A stretch of 64,000 nt of DNA from Ancylobacter dichloromethanicus. Lineage in GTDB: Bacteria > Pseudomonadota > Alphaproteobacteria > Rhizobiales > Xanthobacteraceae. The position numbers and the translations under genes are program-made. Position 1 is the stretch's first letter; each line of letters begins with the position of its first letter. The stretch covers positions 19,824 through 83,823 of the forward strand of contig NZ_JAHBGC010000052.1 in the NCBI RefSeq assembly GCF_018390645.1. Direction: 5' to 3'. Below the pieces are notes generated by a model. It was not told the DNA's origin. It made no database searches and was given only the letters and a program-made list of their open reading frames with translations. Of this stretch, positions 6,761 through 15,763 are shown one piece after another.

Positions 6761-8139
6761 TGCGCGCCGGCTCGCTGGCGCTTCGGCTGTTCGTCTCGGC
6801 GACGGTGGTGAGCGTCGCCGTGCTGGCGATCACCGGGTTCGCGCTGCATTCGGTCTATCGCGCGGCGGTGGAGCGGTCCTTCGACCAGCGGCTCGACGTC
6901 TATCTCAAGACCATCGTCGCCGACGTCGCCAATTCGCCCGCCGGCACCATGCCGGAGCCGACCACGCTGGGCGACCCGCTGTTTAATTTCCCGATTTCCG
7001 GCTGGTACTGGCAGATCGCCCGCACCGACGGGCCGGCCCCGCAGGTGAAGACCTCGCGCTCCATGCCCGAGGGCAAGCTGCCGCTGCTGTTCGAGCGCAG
7101 CGAGAATTCCGACGTTTCCGGGCTGCGCGAGGGGTATGCCGAGGGCCCCGCCGGGCAAAGGCTGCGCATCGTCGAGCGGGTGGTCGACCTCGGCGAGGAC
7201 GGGCGCTACGCCGTCGCGGTGGCGGCCGATGCCGGCGAGATCGAGGAGGAGGTCGAGGCGTTCGACCAGGCGCTGGCGGTGACGCTGGCGGTGCTGTGGG
7301 CGGCCTTCCTGCTGACGCTGGTGTTCCAGGTGCTGTTCGGCCTGCGCCCGCTCAAGCGCATGCTCGCCGCCCTGCACGAGGTGCGCACCGGCCGGGCCGA
7401 CCGCATCGAGGGCGCCTATCCCGTGGAGATCGCCCCGCTCGCCGCCGAGGTCAATGCGCTGATCGACACCAATCGCGAGATCGTCGAGCGCGCCCGCACC
7501 CATGTCGGCAACCTCGCCCATGCGCTGAAAACGCCGATCTCGGTGCTGCAGAACGAGGCGGCGCGCGGCAGTGCCGTCGACCCCGCGCTCGCCGCCAAGG
7601 TGACCGAGCAGGCACACATCATGAAGGAGCAGGTGGCGCATCATCTGGAGCGGGCGCGGATGGCCGCGCGCGCCTCCGTCGTCACCACGGTGGAGGAGGT
7701 TGAGCCGATCGTCGCCCGGCTCGCCGCGACGCTGGCCAAGGTGCATCGCGGCAAGGGCGTGGCGGTGGAGGCGGAGGTCGCCGGCGGCGTGCGCTTTCGC
7801 GGCGAGCGGCAGGACCTTGAGGAAATCCTCGGCAACCTCGTCGACAATGGCTGCAAATGGGCGCGCTCGCTGGTCGAGATCGCCGTCGCCCCGATGCCGG
7901 GCGGCAGCGGCGGGCGGGACTATTTCGAGATCGTCATCGACGATGACGGGCCGGGCCTGACCCCCGAGCAGCAGACCGAGGCGCTGAAGCGCGGCAAGCG
8001 GCTGGACGAGACCCAGCCGGGCTCGGGGCTCGGCCTGTCGATCGTCGCCGAACTGGTCGGGCTCTATGGCGGGCGGCTGACGCTCGGCCGCTCGCCCTTC
8101 GGCGGCCTGCGCTGCGTGGTCCGGCTGCCGGCCGCCTGA
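6760..8139 (+). CDS. Sensor histidine kinase partner of the PhoP/FeuP-like regulator
   Basis: The ATG at 6760 overlaps the stop of the regulator gene; the product is 459 residues. Layout: TM1 at about 8-30 (LRLFVSATVVSVAVLAITGF), a periplasmic sensor loop to about 170, TM2 near 180-198 (LAVTLAVLWAAFLLTLVFQV), a HAMP-like linker, an H-box around residues 250-257 (HVGNLAHALKTPISVLQ), and an HATPase domain with N-box (NLVDNGCKW), G1 (IDDDGPGL) and G2 (GSGLGLSI). HALKTP is typical of PhoQ/FeuQ-like kinases. The product should sit in the inner membrane and phosphorylate the adjacent regulator. The signal sensed is unknown. Confidence 0.85.
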   Translation: MRAGSLALRLFVSATVVSVAVLAITGFALHSVYRAAVERSFDQRLDVYLKTIVADVANSPAGTMPEPTTLGDPLFNFPISGWYWQIARTDGPAPQVKTSRSMPEGKLPLLFERSENSDVSGLREGYAEGPAGQRLRIVERVVDLGEDGRYAVAVAADAGEIEEEVEAFDQALAVTLAVLWAAFLLTLVFQVLFGLRPLKRMLAALHEVRTGRADRIEGAYPVEIAPLAAEVNALIDTNREIVERARTHVGNLAHALKTPISVLQNEAARGSAVDPALAAKVTEQAHIMKEQVAHHLERARMAARASVVTTVEEVEPIVARLAATLAKVHRGKGVAVEAEVAGGVRFRGERQDLEEILGNLVDNGCKWARSLVEIAVAPMPGGSGGRDYFEIVIDDDGPGLTPEQQTEALKRGKRLDETQPGSGLGLSIVAELVGLYGGRLTLGRSPFGGLRCVVRLPAA

Positions 8140-8232
8140 GGTGGCGCGGTAGAGGTGACGGGGCCGCGCTTTCGCCCTATTGCTCTTCCTTGGTGCGAAA
8201 GGTGCCGTGTCGAAGCTGGAGGACGAAATTTC

Positions 8233-8700
8233 ATGCGCGCATACCAATTCGTGGCCGTGGGCCTTGTCGCCGGGGCCCTCGCGGGCTGCAGCACCGCGCA
8301 GGAAAATCCGAACACGGTCGGCGGCGCGGCCATCGGCGCGGTGGCGGGCGGCGTGATCGGCCAGCTCGCCGGCCACAACACCGCCAGCACGCTGGTCGGC
8401 GCGGCGGTGGGCGGCCTGATCGGCGGCACCATCGGCAATGCGCTCGACCAGCAGGACCGGCAGCGCGCTCGCGAGGCCGAGACGCAGGCGCTGGAATATG
8501 GCAATCCGGGCGCGCCGGTGAGCTGGCGCGGCGACAGCGGCGCCTATGGCACCATCGTCCCCGGCCCGGCCTATGCGCGTGGCGGCTCGCCCAAATGCCG
8601 CGAATTCACCCACACCATCTACATCAACGGCCAGCCGCAGACCGCGCGCGGCACCGCCTGCCGCAACCCCGACGGCACCTGGTCGCCGGTCGCCGGCTGA
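8233..8700 (+). CDS. Glycine-zipper surface lipoprotein (17 kDa antigen-like)
   Basis: A 155-residue lipoprotein. The signal peptide with lipobox LAGC places the lipidated Cys at residue 19. Residues about 30-75 form a two-helix glycine zipper (GGAAIGAVAGGVIGQLAGH, then GAAVGGLIGGTIGNALD), as in the rickettsial 17 kDa surface antigen/glycine-zipper 2TM family. The C-terminal domain (CREFTHTIYINGQPQTARGT, then ACRNPDGTW) is the conserved tail of this family. It is predicted to be anchored in the outer membrane; function is unknown and probably structural. The ATG at 8233 was chosen over an in-frame upstream start because of GGAGGA about 8 bases before it and the well-formed signal peptide. It is separated from the kinase gene by 93 bases, so probably a separate unit. 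Confidence 0.8.
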   Translation: MRAYQFVAVGLVAGALAGCSTAQENPNTVGGAAIGAVAGGVIGQLAGHNTASTLVGAAVGGLIGGTIGNALDQQDRQRAREAETQALEYGNPGAPVSWRGDSGAYGTIVPGPAYARGGSPKCREFTHTIYINGQPQTARGTACRNPDGTWSPVAG

Positions 8701-8848
8701 GCCCGCGTCTGCCCTGCGCGCCCCGTGGCGGGGTGACGCAGGCGGGTGCGAACTCGCGGGACTGTGAGCCTGCGTCGATCCGACCGAGGGTGTTACGGAT
8801 TGGCGTCGGCGTCCCGGTCGGCTACCCCAGCGCATTAGAGGAAGACTA

Positions 8849-9979
8849 ATGTTGCTGTGGATCGCCTTTTCGCTGATGACGGCGGCCGCCATTCTGGCGG
8901 TGCTGTGGCCGTTGCGCACCGGCGCGGCGACGCGGGCCGCCGGCACCGCCGACGCCGACCTCGCCGTCTATCGCGACCAGCTGGCGGAGATCGCACGCGA
9001 CCGCGCCACCGGCCTCATCGGCACGGCCGAGGGCGAGGCGGCGCGGGCCGAGGTCGCCCGTCGCATCCTGCGGGCCACGGCCGAGATCGGGCAGGAAGGC
9101 GCCGTGTCCGGCGGCGACCGGCGCCGGCGGCTGGTGGCGGCGATCGCCCTGGTCGGGGTGCCGCTGCTGGCGGGCGGGCTGTATCTCTGGCTCGGCTCGC
9201 CGCTCTACCCGCCGCAGCCGCTGGCGCAGCGGCTGGAGGCGCAGCCGAACCCCTCCGACATCGCCATCCTCATCCGCAAGGTCGAGACCCATCTCGAAGC
9301 CAATCCGGATGACGGGCGCGGCTATGAGGTGGTGGCGCCGATCTATGCCCGCATCGGCCGCTTCGACGATGCCGCGCGGGCCTGGGCCAATGCCATCCGG
9401 CTGCTCGGCCCCAGTGCCGTGCGCGAGACCGGGCTCGGCGAGGCGCTGATGGCGCAGGCCGGCGGGGTGGTGACGGGCGCGGCCAAGTCGGCGTTCGAGG
9501 CGGCGCTGGCCGCCGACCCGAAAGACCCCAAGGCACGCTATTTCCTCGGCCTCGCCGCCGAGCAGGACGGCAGGAACGCGCAGGCGGCCGCGATCTGGAG
9601 CGCGCTGGCGGCCGACACGCCGGCCGACGCGCCCTGGCGCGGCCTGCTGGGCGACGCCCTTGCCCGTGTCGGCGCCGAGATGCCGGCCCCCGCCGCCGCT
9701 TCCGGCCCCGGCGCGGCCGATGTGGCGGCCGCCGAGAGCCTCACGCCCGCGCAGCGCCAACAGATGATCCGCGGCATGGTGGAGCGGCTGGAAGCGCGGC
9801 TGGCGGAGCAGGGCGACGATATCGACGGCTGGCTGCGGCTGATGCGGGCCTGGAGCGTGCTCGGCGACGGGGCCAAGGCGAAGAGCGCCGCCGGGCAGGC
9901 GCGCCAGCATTTCGCCGGCGACACCGCCGCGCTCGGCCGCATCGACGCGCTGGCGCGCGAACTCGGGCTCGGGAGCTGA
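8849..9979 (+). CDS. ccmI: Cytochrome c biogenesis protein CcmI (CycH)
   Basis: The CcmI apocytochrome chaperone of the system I heme-ligation complex, 376 residues. It has an N-terminal TM ([20 protein letters not shown]), a cytoplasmic loop with [17 protein letters not shown] near residues 30-50, and a second TM around 95-112 ([20 protein letters not shown]). A long periplasmic part of TPR-like helices follows ([20 protein letters not shown], then [19 protein letters not shown]). It is the first gene of ccmI-ccmE-ccmF-ccmH, with ccmE 4 bases downstream. GAGGA about 7 bases upstream supports the ATG. The fused two-module form is usual in alphaproteobacteria. Confidence 0.9.
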   Translation: MLLWIAFSLMTAAAILAVLWPLRTGAATRAAGTADADLAVYRDQLAEIARDRATGLIGTAEGEAARAEVARRILRATAEIGQEGAVSGGDRRRRLVAAIALVGVPLLAGGLYLWLGSPLYPPQPLAQRLEAQPNPSDIAILIRKVETHLEANPDDGRGYEVVAPIYARIGRFDDAARAWANAIRLLGPSAVRETGLGEALMAQAGGVVTGAAKSAFEAALAADPKDPKARYFLGLAAEQDGRNAQAAAIWSALAADTPADAPWRGLLGDALARVGAEMPAPAAASGPGAADVAAAESLTPAQRQQMIRGMVERLEARLAEQGDDIDGWLRLMRAWSVLGDGAKAKSAAGQARQHFAGDTAALGRIDALARELGLGS

Positions 9980-9983
9980 CGCC

Positions 9984-10430
9984 ATGACCCGCAAGGGACG
10001 CCGCCTTCTCGTCATTTCCTGCGCGCTCGGCATGCTCGGCATCGCCGCCGGGCTGGTGCTGTTCGCGCTCAACGACACGATCGTGTTCTTCCGCACGCCG
10101 AGCGAGATCGCCGCCGAGGGCACCCGCCCCGGCACGCGGCTGCGGCTCGGCGGGCTGGTGAAGGATGGCAGCGTGGCGCATACTGACGGCACCCATGTGC
10201 GCTTCGTCGTCACCGACCACGGGGCGGACATGAGCGTGGCCTATGTCGGCCTGCTGCCCGACCTGTTCCGCGAGGGGCAGGGGGTGATCGCCGAGGGTGT
10301 CATCGCGCCCGACGGCAGCTTCGCGGCGGACAGCGTGCTCGCCAAGCATGACGAGAACTACATGCCCAAGGAAGTCGCCGAGGCGCTGAAGAAGCAGGGC
10401 GTGTGGAAGGAAGGGGAGGCGACGCCGTGA
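9984..10430 (+). CDS. ccmE: Heme chaperone CcmE (CycJ)
   Basis: A 148-residue periplasmic heme chaperone that covalently binds heme before handing it to CcmF/H for attachment to apocytochrome c. The N-terminal basic stretch and signal anchor are at residues 5-30 ([20 protein letters not shown]). The OB-fold core includes [15 protein letters not shown] and [20 protein letters not shown]. The heme-binding motif HDENYMP places the heme-binding histidine at H122 and the conserved Tyr at 126. The gene follows ccmI by 4 bases. The next gene, ccmF, is separated by 166 bases that hold a palindromic repeat, which is unusual inside this operon. Confidence 0.95.
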   Translation: MTRKGRRLLVISCALGMLGIAAGLVLFALNDTIVFFRTPSEIAAEGTRPGTRLRLGGLVKDGSVAHTDGTHVRFVVTDHGADMSVAYVGLLPDLFREGQGVIAEGVIAPDGSFAADSVLAKHDENYMPKEVAEALKKQGVWKEGEATP

Positions 10431-10462
10431 GGAGTGTCGGACGCTCCAGCCGCGTTGCTCAG

Positions 10463-10579
10463 AGCATCCTTCGAGGCTCGGGCGCTGCCCGAGCGCCTCG
10501 GGATGACGTTGCTCCCCGCAACGATCCTCCTGGTCATACCGTCATCCTGAGGCGCCGCGACGCGGCCTCGAAGGATGCT
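10463..10579. repeat. Family 1 palindromic repeat (REP/BIME-like) inside the ccm operon
   Basis: The stretch begins AGCATCCTTCGAGGC and ends GCCTCGAAGGATGCT, a 15-base perfect inverted repeat at its outer ends. Internal palindromes are built on TCGGGCGCTGCCCGA and an ATCCTGAGGCGCC-type core. The same modules recur at 20246-20372 and 40071-40172. It fills most of the ccmE-ccmF gap. Likely a REP-like extragenic element, possibly forming mRNA hairpins. Confidence 0.75.
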
Positions 10580-10596
10580 TATCGGGGTACCCGCCC

Positions 10597-12597
10597 ATGA
10601 ACCCGGAAATCGGCCATTACGCGCTGGTGCTCTCGCTCGCCGTCGCCATCCTGATGACGGTGATCCCGATCTGGGGCGCGCGGGCCGGCGACGCGGCGCT
10701 GATGAAGGTGGGCACGACGCTGGCGCTGGTGCTGGCCGGCTTTGTCGGCCTGTCCTTCGCGACGCTGGTGGTGGCCTATGTGCAGTCCGATTTCTCGGTG
10801 CTGAACGTGGTGGAGAACTCGCATTCGGCCAAGCCGCTGCTCTACCGCATCACCGGCACCTGGGGGAACCATGAGGGTTCCATGCTGCTGTGGGTGCTGG
10901 TGCTGGCGATCTTCGCGGCGCTGGTGGCGCTGTTCGGCAACAACCTGCCGGCGCGGCTGAAGGCCAATGTGCTGGGCGTGCAGGGCTCGGTGGCGACGGC
11001 GTTCCTGCTGTTCATCCTGCTCACCTCCAACCCGTTCACCCGGGTGATTCCGCCCCCCGCCGAGGGGCAGGACCTCAACCCGATCCTGCAGGATATCGGC
11101 CTCGCCATCCACCCGCCGCTGCTCTATCTCGGCTATGTCGGCTTCTCCATCACCTTCGCCTTCGCGGTCGCGGCGCTGATCGAGGGCCGGATCGACGCCA
11201 CCTGGGCGCGCTGGGTGCGGCCCTGGGCGCTGACCGCCTGGGCCTTCCTGACGCTCGGCATCGCCATGGGCTCCTACTGGGCCTATTACGAACTCGGCTG
11301 GGGCGGCTGGTGGTTCTGGGACCCGGTGGAGAACGCCTCGCTGATGCCGTGGTTCGCCGGCACCGCGCTGATCCATTCCGCCGTGGTGATGGAAAAGCGC
11401 GACGCGCTGAAGGTGTGGACCGTCCTTCTCGCCATTCTCGCCTTCTCGCTGTCGCTGCTCGGCACCTTCCTGGTGCGCTCGGGCGTGCTGACCTCGGTGC
11501 ACGCCTTCGCCACCGATCCCTCGCGCGGCGTGTTCATCCTCGCCATCCTGGTGTTCTTCATTGGCGGCTCGTTGGCGCTCTACGCGCTGCGGGCGCCGAT
11601 GCTGCGCCAGGGCGGCCTGTTCGCGCCGGTCTCGCGCGAGGGCGCGCTGGTGCTGAACAACCTGCTGCTGACCGCCGCCGCCGCGGCGGTGCTGGTGGGC
11701 ACGCTCTACCCGCTGGCGCTGGAGGCCCTCGACGGCTCGAAGATCACCGTCGGGCCGCCCTATTTCAACCTGACGGTGGGCGCGCTGATGCTGCCGGTGG
11801 CGTTCGCCATGCCGTTCGGGCCGCTGCTGGCGTGGAAGCGCGGCGACCTGATCGGCGCCAGCCAGCGGCTGATGGCGGCCTTCGGCGCGGGAATCGTGAT
11901 CGCGGCGCTGGCCGCCTATGCGCAGGGCGGCGGGCCGGTGCTGGCGCCGTTCGGCATGGGGCTGGCGGCCTTCGTGGTGATCGGCGCGGTGGCCGAAGTG
12001 ATCGAGCGCGCCGGCTTCGGCCGGGTGCCGAGGGCAACCGCCTTCGCCCGGCTGCGCGGCCTGCCGCGCGCGGTGTTCGGCGGGGCGCTGGCCCATGCCG
12101 GCGTCGGCGTCTGTCTGTTCGGCATCATCGCCGAGACCAGCTGGAACGCGGAGCGCATCGCCGGGGTGAAGGTCGGCGGCAGCTTCGAGGTGGGCGGCTA
12201 CGAGCTGACCCTCGACCGGCTGGAGCCGCGCAACGGGCCGAACTACCGCGACCTCGTCGGGGTGTTCTCGGTCCGACGCGGTGGGGTCGAGCATGGCACC
12301 ATCGAATCGGCCAAGCGCCTGTTCACCGCCCGCAACATGCCGACCACCGAATCGGGCATCCGCACCATGGGGTTCAGCCAGCTCTATGTGAGCCTCGGCG
12401 ACGAACTGCCGGGCGGCGGGGTGGGCGTGCGCGCCTATTGGAAGCCGTTCGTGACGCTGATCTGGATCGGCTCGATCATCATGGCGCTCGGCGGCGCGCT
12501 GTCGCTCAGCGACCGGCGCCTGCGCGTCGGCGCGCCCAAGCCGGCGAAGAAGCCGAAGGTGAAGCCCGATCCCGCCTCACCGGTGCCGGCGGAATGA
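10597..12597 (+). CDS. ccmF: Heme lyase CcmF (CycK)
   Basis: Integral membrane protein of 666 residues with about 14-15 hydrophobic helices, of CcmF length. The heme-handling WWD domain is at about residues 230-250 ([20 protein letters not shown]). Conserved family segments include [11 protein letters not shown] near residue 90, [15 protein letters not shown] near 170 and [18 protein letters not shown] near 290. A large periplasmic loop precedes the last helix, and the cytoplasmic C-terminus is basic ([14 protein letters not shown]). It transfers heme from CcmE to apocytochrome c together with CcmH/I. The stop codon overlaps the ATG of ccmH by 4 bases. Confidence 0.95.
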   Translation: MNPEIGHYALVLSLAVAILMTVIPIWGARAGDAALMKVGTTLALVLAGFVGLSFATLVVAYVQSDFSVLNVVENSHSAKPLLYRITGTWGNHEGSMLLWVLVLAIFAALVALFGNNLPARLKANVLGVQGSVATAFLLFILLTSNPFTRVIPPPAEGQDLNPILQDIGLAIHPPLLYLGYVGFSITFAFAVAALIEGRIDATWARWVRPWALTAWAFLTLGIAMGSYWAYYELGWGGWWFWDPVENASLMPWFAGTALIHSAVVMEKRDALKVWTVLLAILAFSLSLLGTFLVRSGVLTSVHAFATDPSRGVFILAILVFFIGGSLALYALRAPMLRQGGLFAPVSREGALVLNNLLLTAAAAAVLVGTLYPLALEALDGSKITVGPPYFNLTVGALMLPVAFAMPFGPLLAWKRGDLIGASQRLMAAFGAGIVIAALAAYAQGGGPVLAPFGMGLAAFVVIGAVAEVIERAGFGRVPRATAFARLRGLPRAVFGGALAHAGVGVCLFGIIAETSWNAERIAGVKVGGSFEVGGYELTLDRLEPRNGPNYRDLVGVFSVRRGGVEHGTIESAKRLFTARNMPTTESGIRTMGFSQLYVSLGDELPGGGVGVRAYWKPFVTLIWIGSIIMALGGALSLSDRRLRVGAPKPAKKPKVKPDPASPVPAE

Positions 12598-13118
12598 GGG
12601 CGATGCGCGCAGGCTTCGCCTTTCTGCTGCTGACGCTGGCGCTCGCCGTCACCCCGGCTGCCGCCGTGCAGCCCGACGAGGTGCTGCCCGACCCGGCGCA
12701 GGAGGCGCGGGCGCGCGAGCTCTCCAAGGAGCTGCGCTGCATGGTCTGCCAGAACCAGTCGATCGACGATTCCGACGCGCCGCTGGCGCGCGACCTGCGC
12801 CTGCTGGTGCGCGAGCGCATCCAGGACGGCGACAGCGACCGCGAGGTGATGGACTATCTGGTCGCCCGCTATGGCGAGTTCGTGCTGCTGCGCCCGACCT
12901 GGCACGGGGCCAACGCCATTCTGTGGCTGGCGCCGTTCGCGGTGCTGGTGTTCGGCGGCATCGGCCTGTTCGTCGCCTATCGCCGCCGCGCCGCGCAGGC
13001 GGGCTCCGCCGATGCCCCGGCGGTGGCGCCTTTGTCGCCGGAGGAAGAGGCGCGCCTGCGGGTCGCGCTCGGCGGCACGGCCTCGCCGGAAGGCCCGGCG
13101 GACGTTACGAAACTTTAA
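12594..13118 (+). CDS. ccmH: Cytochrome c maturation thiol protein CcmH (CycL)
   Basis: A 174-residue protein with an N-terminal signal peptide ([17 protein letters not shown]) and the CcmH/CycL redox motif [20 protein letters not shown], with Cys49 and Cys52 forming the CXXC that reduces apocytochrome heme-site cysteines. One C-terminal TM lies near residues 105-125 ([20 protein letters not shown]), with a cytoplasmic tail after it. I chose the ATG at 12594, which overlaps the ccmF stop (ATGA). A second ATG at 12603 would shorten it by three residues. No separate ccmG is visible in the window. Confidence 0.9.
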   Translation: MRAMRAGFAFLLLTLALAVTPAAAVQPDEVLPDPAQEARARELSKELRCMVCQNQSIDDSDAPLARDLRLLVRERIQDGDSDREVMDYLVARYGEFVLLRPTWHGANAILWLAPFAVLVFGGIGLFVAYRRRAAQAGSADAPAVAPLSPEEEARLRVALGGTASPEGPADVTKL

Positions 13119-13210
13119 CGCCGCCGCCAGACTGCGTTAAGGCGACGGCCTCTACGTTCTCGTTCAACGCTCCCGGTGGGGAGAGTGATTTGTCGAACGA
13201 GGAACGACTC

Positions 13211-14773
13211 ATGTCGCGCACCGCGCCCAATCTGACCCGCACCCCTGCCTCCTCCACGCTGCGCAAGAGCCGCTCCCGGTTGCTCGCCGGCGTGTTCACT
13301 CTCGCCCTCGCCGGCGGCGCTGTCGGCGCCTTCGTGCTGCCCGAGGTGATCTCCCCCGCCCAGGCGCAGCTCTCCACCAGCCAGCCGGCCGGCACCTTCT
13401 CCTTCGCCGACATCGTCGAGAAGGTCTCGCCCGCCGTCGTCAGCGTGAAGGTGAAGAAGGACGAGGAACAGGTCGCCTCCAATGACGAGGACGGCATGGG
13501 CCAGAACATTCCCCCGCAGATCGAGCGCTTCATGCGCCGCTTCGGCTTCGGCCCGGGTGGCCCCGGCGGTCCGGACATGGGTCCGCGTCGCGGTCCCGGC
13601 CATCGCGGCGTGGTCGGCCAGGGCTCCGGCTTCTTCATTTCGAGCGATGGCTATGTGGTGACCAACAACCACGTCGTCGACGGCGCCACCGAGGTCGACG
13701 TCACCACCACCGACGGCAAGAGCTACACCGCCAAGGTGATCGGCACCGACCCGCGCACCGACGTGGCGCTGCTTAAGGTCAAGGGCAAGGGCGACTTCCC
13801 CTGGGTCAAGCTGGCAGAGAAGGCTCCGCGCGTCGGCGACTGGGTGGTCGCGGTCGGCAACCCGTTCGGCCTCGGCGGCACGGTCACGGCGGGCATCGTC
13901 TCGGCCCGCGGCCGCGACATCGGCTCGGGCCCCTATGACGACTTCATCCAGATCGACGCCCCGATCAATCGCGGCAATTCGGGCGGCCCGACCTTCAGCC
14001 TCGACGGCGACGTGATCGGCATGAACACCGCCATCGTGTCCCCCTCGGGCGGCAATGTCGGCATCGCCTTCGCCATTCCCTCCGAGACCGTCTCCGAGGT
14101 GGTCGAGGCGCTGAAGAATGGCGGCGAAGTGGCGCGCGGCTATGTCGGCGTGCAGATCCAGCCGGTCAGCGACGAGGTCGCCGAGGCGCTGGACCTCAAG
14201 CAGGCCGAGGGCGCGCTGATCGCCCAGGTGCAGCCCGGCACGCCCGGCGAGAAGGCCGGCCTCAAGCCCGGCGACGTGGTGACGGCGATCGACGGCGAGA
14301 ACGTGAAGGACTCCCGCGAGATGTCCCGCGAGATCGCCAGCAAGAAGCCCGGCACGGTCGTCAAGCTGAGCGTGCTGCGCGACGGCAAGTCGATGACCAT
14401 CCCGGTCACGCTGGAGCAGCTGCCCACCGACGTCGCCTCGGCCGGCAAGGCCAATGCCGATGACGGCGAGACCGACGGCAAGGGCGTTCCGCGCCTCGGC
14501 CTGTCGCTCGCCCCGGCCAAGGGCGTCGCCGGCGCCGGTGACATCGGCGTCGTCGTCACCGAGGTCGACCCGAACGGCCCGGCGGCCGAGCGCGGCATCA
14601 AGGCGGGCGACGTCATCCTCGACGTCGGCGGCAAGCCGGTGATGACCCCCGCGGAAGTCCGCGACGGTCTCGCCACCGCCAAGAAGGACAACCGCAAGGC
14701 CGTGCTGATGCGCGTCAAGTCCGAGCAGGGCACGCGTTTCGTCGCCATCTCCCTGGGCGACCAGCGCGGCTGA
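13211..14773 (+). CDS. degP: Do-type periplasmic serine protease (DegP/MucD-like)
   Basis: A protease/chaperone of 520 residues for misfolded envelope proteins. Signal peptide or anchor near residues 22-50 (LLAGVFTLALAGGAVGAFVL). The trypsin-like domain shows the triad H154 (VTNNHVVDGA), D184 (DPRTDVALLKV) and S257 (RGNSGGPTF). A glycine-rich insertion (FGPGGPGGPDMGPRRGPGHR) precedes it at about 110-135, in the LA-loop region. Two PDZ domains follow: about 310-400 (GYVGVQIQPVSDEVAEALDL, LKPGDVVTAIDGENV) and 425-515 (AAERGIKAGDVILDVGGKPV). GAGGA about 7 bases upstream supports ATG 13211. A terminator follows, so it is monocistronic on its 3' side, although a two-component pair lies downstream. 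Confidence 0.9.
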   Translation: MSRTAPNLTRTPASSTLRKSRSRLLAGVFTLALAGGAVGAFVLPEVISPAQAQLSTSQPAGTFSFADIVEKVSPAVVSVKVKKDEEQVASNDEDGMGQNIPPQIERFMRRFGFGPGGPGGPDMGPRRGPGHRGVVGQGSGFFISSDGYVVTNNHVVDGATEVDVTTTDGKSYTAKVIGTDPRTDVALLKVKGKGDFPWVKLAEKAPRVGDWVVAVGNPFGLGGTVTAGIVSARGRDIGSGPYDDFIQIDAPINRGNSGGPTFSLDGDVIGMNTAIVSPSGGNVGIAFAIPSETVSEVVEALKNGGEVARGYVGVQIQPVSDEVAEALDLKQAEGALIAQVQPGTPGEKAGLKPGDVVTAIDGENVKDSREMSREIASKKPGTVVKLSVLRDGKSMTIPVTLEQLPTDVASAGKANADDGETDGKGVPRLGLSLAPAKGVAGAGDIGVVVTEVDPNGPAAERGIKAGDVILDVGGKPVMTPAEVRDGLATAKKDNRKAVLMRVKSEQGTRFVAISLGDQRG

Positions 14774-14833
14774 CCGAGAGTTCCGGTTGCGGCTCGTTCC
14801 GTCGCCCCTTGGGCTGCGGCCGGTTCGGTGGCG

Positions 14834-14870
14834 CGGGGAGTCCGAAAGGACTTCCCGCGTCATCCTTTTT
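14834..14870 (+). terminator. Rho-independent terminator after the Do-type protease
   Basis: A 10-base-pair stem (CGGGGAGTCC / GGACTTCCCG, one G-T wobble) with a stable GAAA tetraloop at 14834-14857 is followed by CGTCATCC and a T5 run ending at 14870. It ends the protease transcript. The rest of the 309-base gap to 15083 shows no other gene. An SD-like AAGGAGGG at 15045-15052 has no start codon at usable spacing. Confidence 0.8.
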
Positions 14871-15082
14871 GGAGGCAGCCCGGCGGTATCGCCAGCGGAT
14901 GCCAGGACCCCGGCACGGTATCGCCGGCGGGATGCAATATAGGCGCGAGGCTCGAAATGACGTACATGGAGACGAATTCGAATCCCACCGCCGCCTCCGA
15001 TTCCGCGCGGGGCAAGGATGGCCCGGTCATCGACCTCGCGGATATAAGGAGGGCAGCCCGAAAGAGCGCCGAAGAGTCGCCC

Positions 15083-15763
15083 ATGCGCCTGCTCATCGTC
15101 GAGGACGACCGCGACGCCGCCGACTATCTGCGCAAGGCGTTCCGCGAGGCCGGCCACGTGGTGGACGTGGCGTCGGATGGCGAGGAAGGACTCATGCTGG
15201 CGCGCGAGGGCGGTTATGACGTGCTGATCGTCGACCGCATGCTGCCGCGCCGTGAGGGCCTTTCGGTGATCGCCGACCTGCGCGGGCGCGGCGACACCAC
15301 GCCGGCGCTCATCCTTTCCGCCCTCGGCCAGGTGGACGACCGCGTGACCGGCCTGCGCGCCGGCGGCGACGACTACCTGCCCAAGCCCTATGCCTTCACC
15401 GAATTGCTGGCCCGCGTCGAGGCGCTGGCCCGGCGCGGCGGGCCGCAGGCGGCGGACACGGTCTACCGCGTCGCCGACCTCGAACTCGACCGGCTGGCGC
15501 ATCGCTGCACCCGCGCCGGCCAGGAGATCGTGCTGCAGCCGCGCGAGTTCCGCCTGCTCGAATATCTCATGCGCCATGCCGGGCAGGTGGTGACCCGCAC
15601 CATGCTGCTGGAGAATGTATGGGACTATCATTTCGACCCGCAGACCAACGTGATCGACGTCCACGTCTCGCGGCTGCGCTCGAAGATCGACAAGGGCTTC
15701 GATCCGCCGCTGCTCCATACGGTGCGTGGCGCGGGATACATTGTTCGTGACGGCGCTCGGTAA
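15083..15763 (+). CDS. OmpR-family response regulator
   Basis: A 226-residue regulator from ATG 15083. The receiver has EDD at 7-9, D51 (LIVDRMLPRREG) and K101 (DYLPKPYAF). The C-terminal winged helix has LQPREFRLLEYLMRHAGQVV and NVIDVHVSRLRSKID. The frame is open upstream to an ATG at 14957, which would add 42 residues that look unlike a receiver. I prefer 15083 because it gives the normal family length and N-terminus (MRLLIVEDD), although its ribosome binding site is weak. The kinase gene starts inside its 3' end, so the two form an operon. The DNA target is unknown; envelope stress is suggested only by the neighbouring protease. Confidence 0.8.
   Translation: MRLLIVEDDRDAADYLRKAFREAGHVVDVASDGEEGLMLAREGGYDVLIVDRMLPRREGLSVIADLRGRGDTTPALILSALGQVDDRVTGLRAGGDDYLPKPYAFTELLARVEALARRGGPQAADTVYRVADLELDRLAHRCTRAGQEIVLQPREFRLLEYLMRHAGQVVTRTMLLENVWDYHFDPQTNVIDVHVSRLRSKIDKGFDPPLLHTVRGAGYIVRDGAR

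Noticed and set aside
13107..13140. Possible stress sigma-factor promoter upstream of the Do-type protease (GAAAC and CGTT elements)
   Set aside because: Spacing and elements do not fit known RpoE, EcfG or RpoH consensus well enough.
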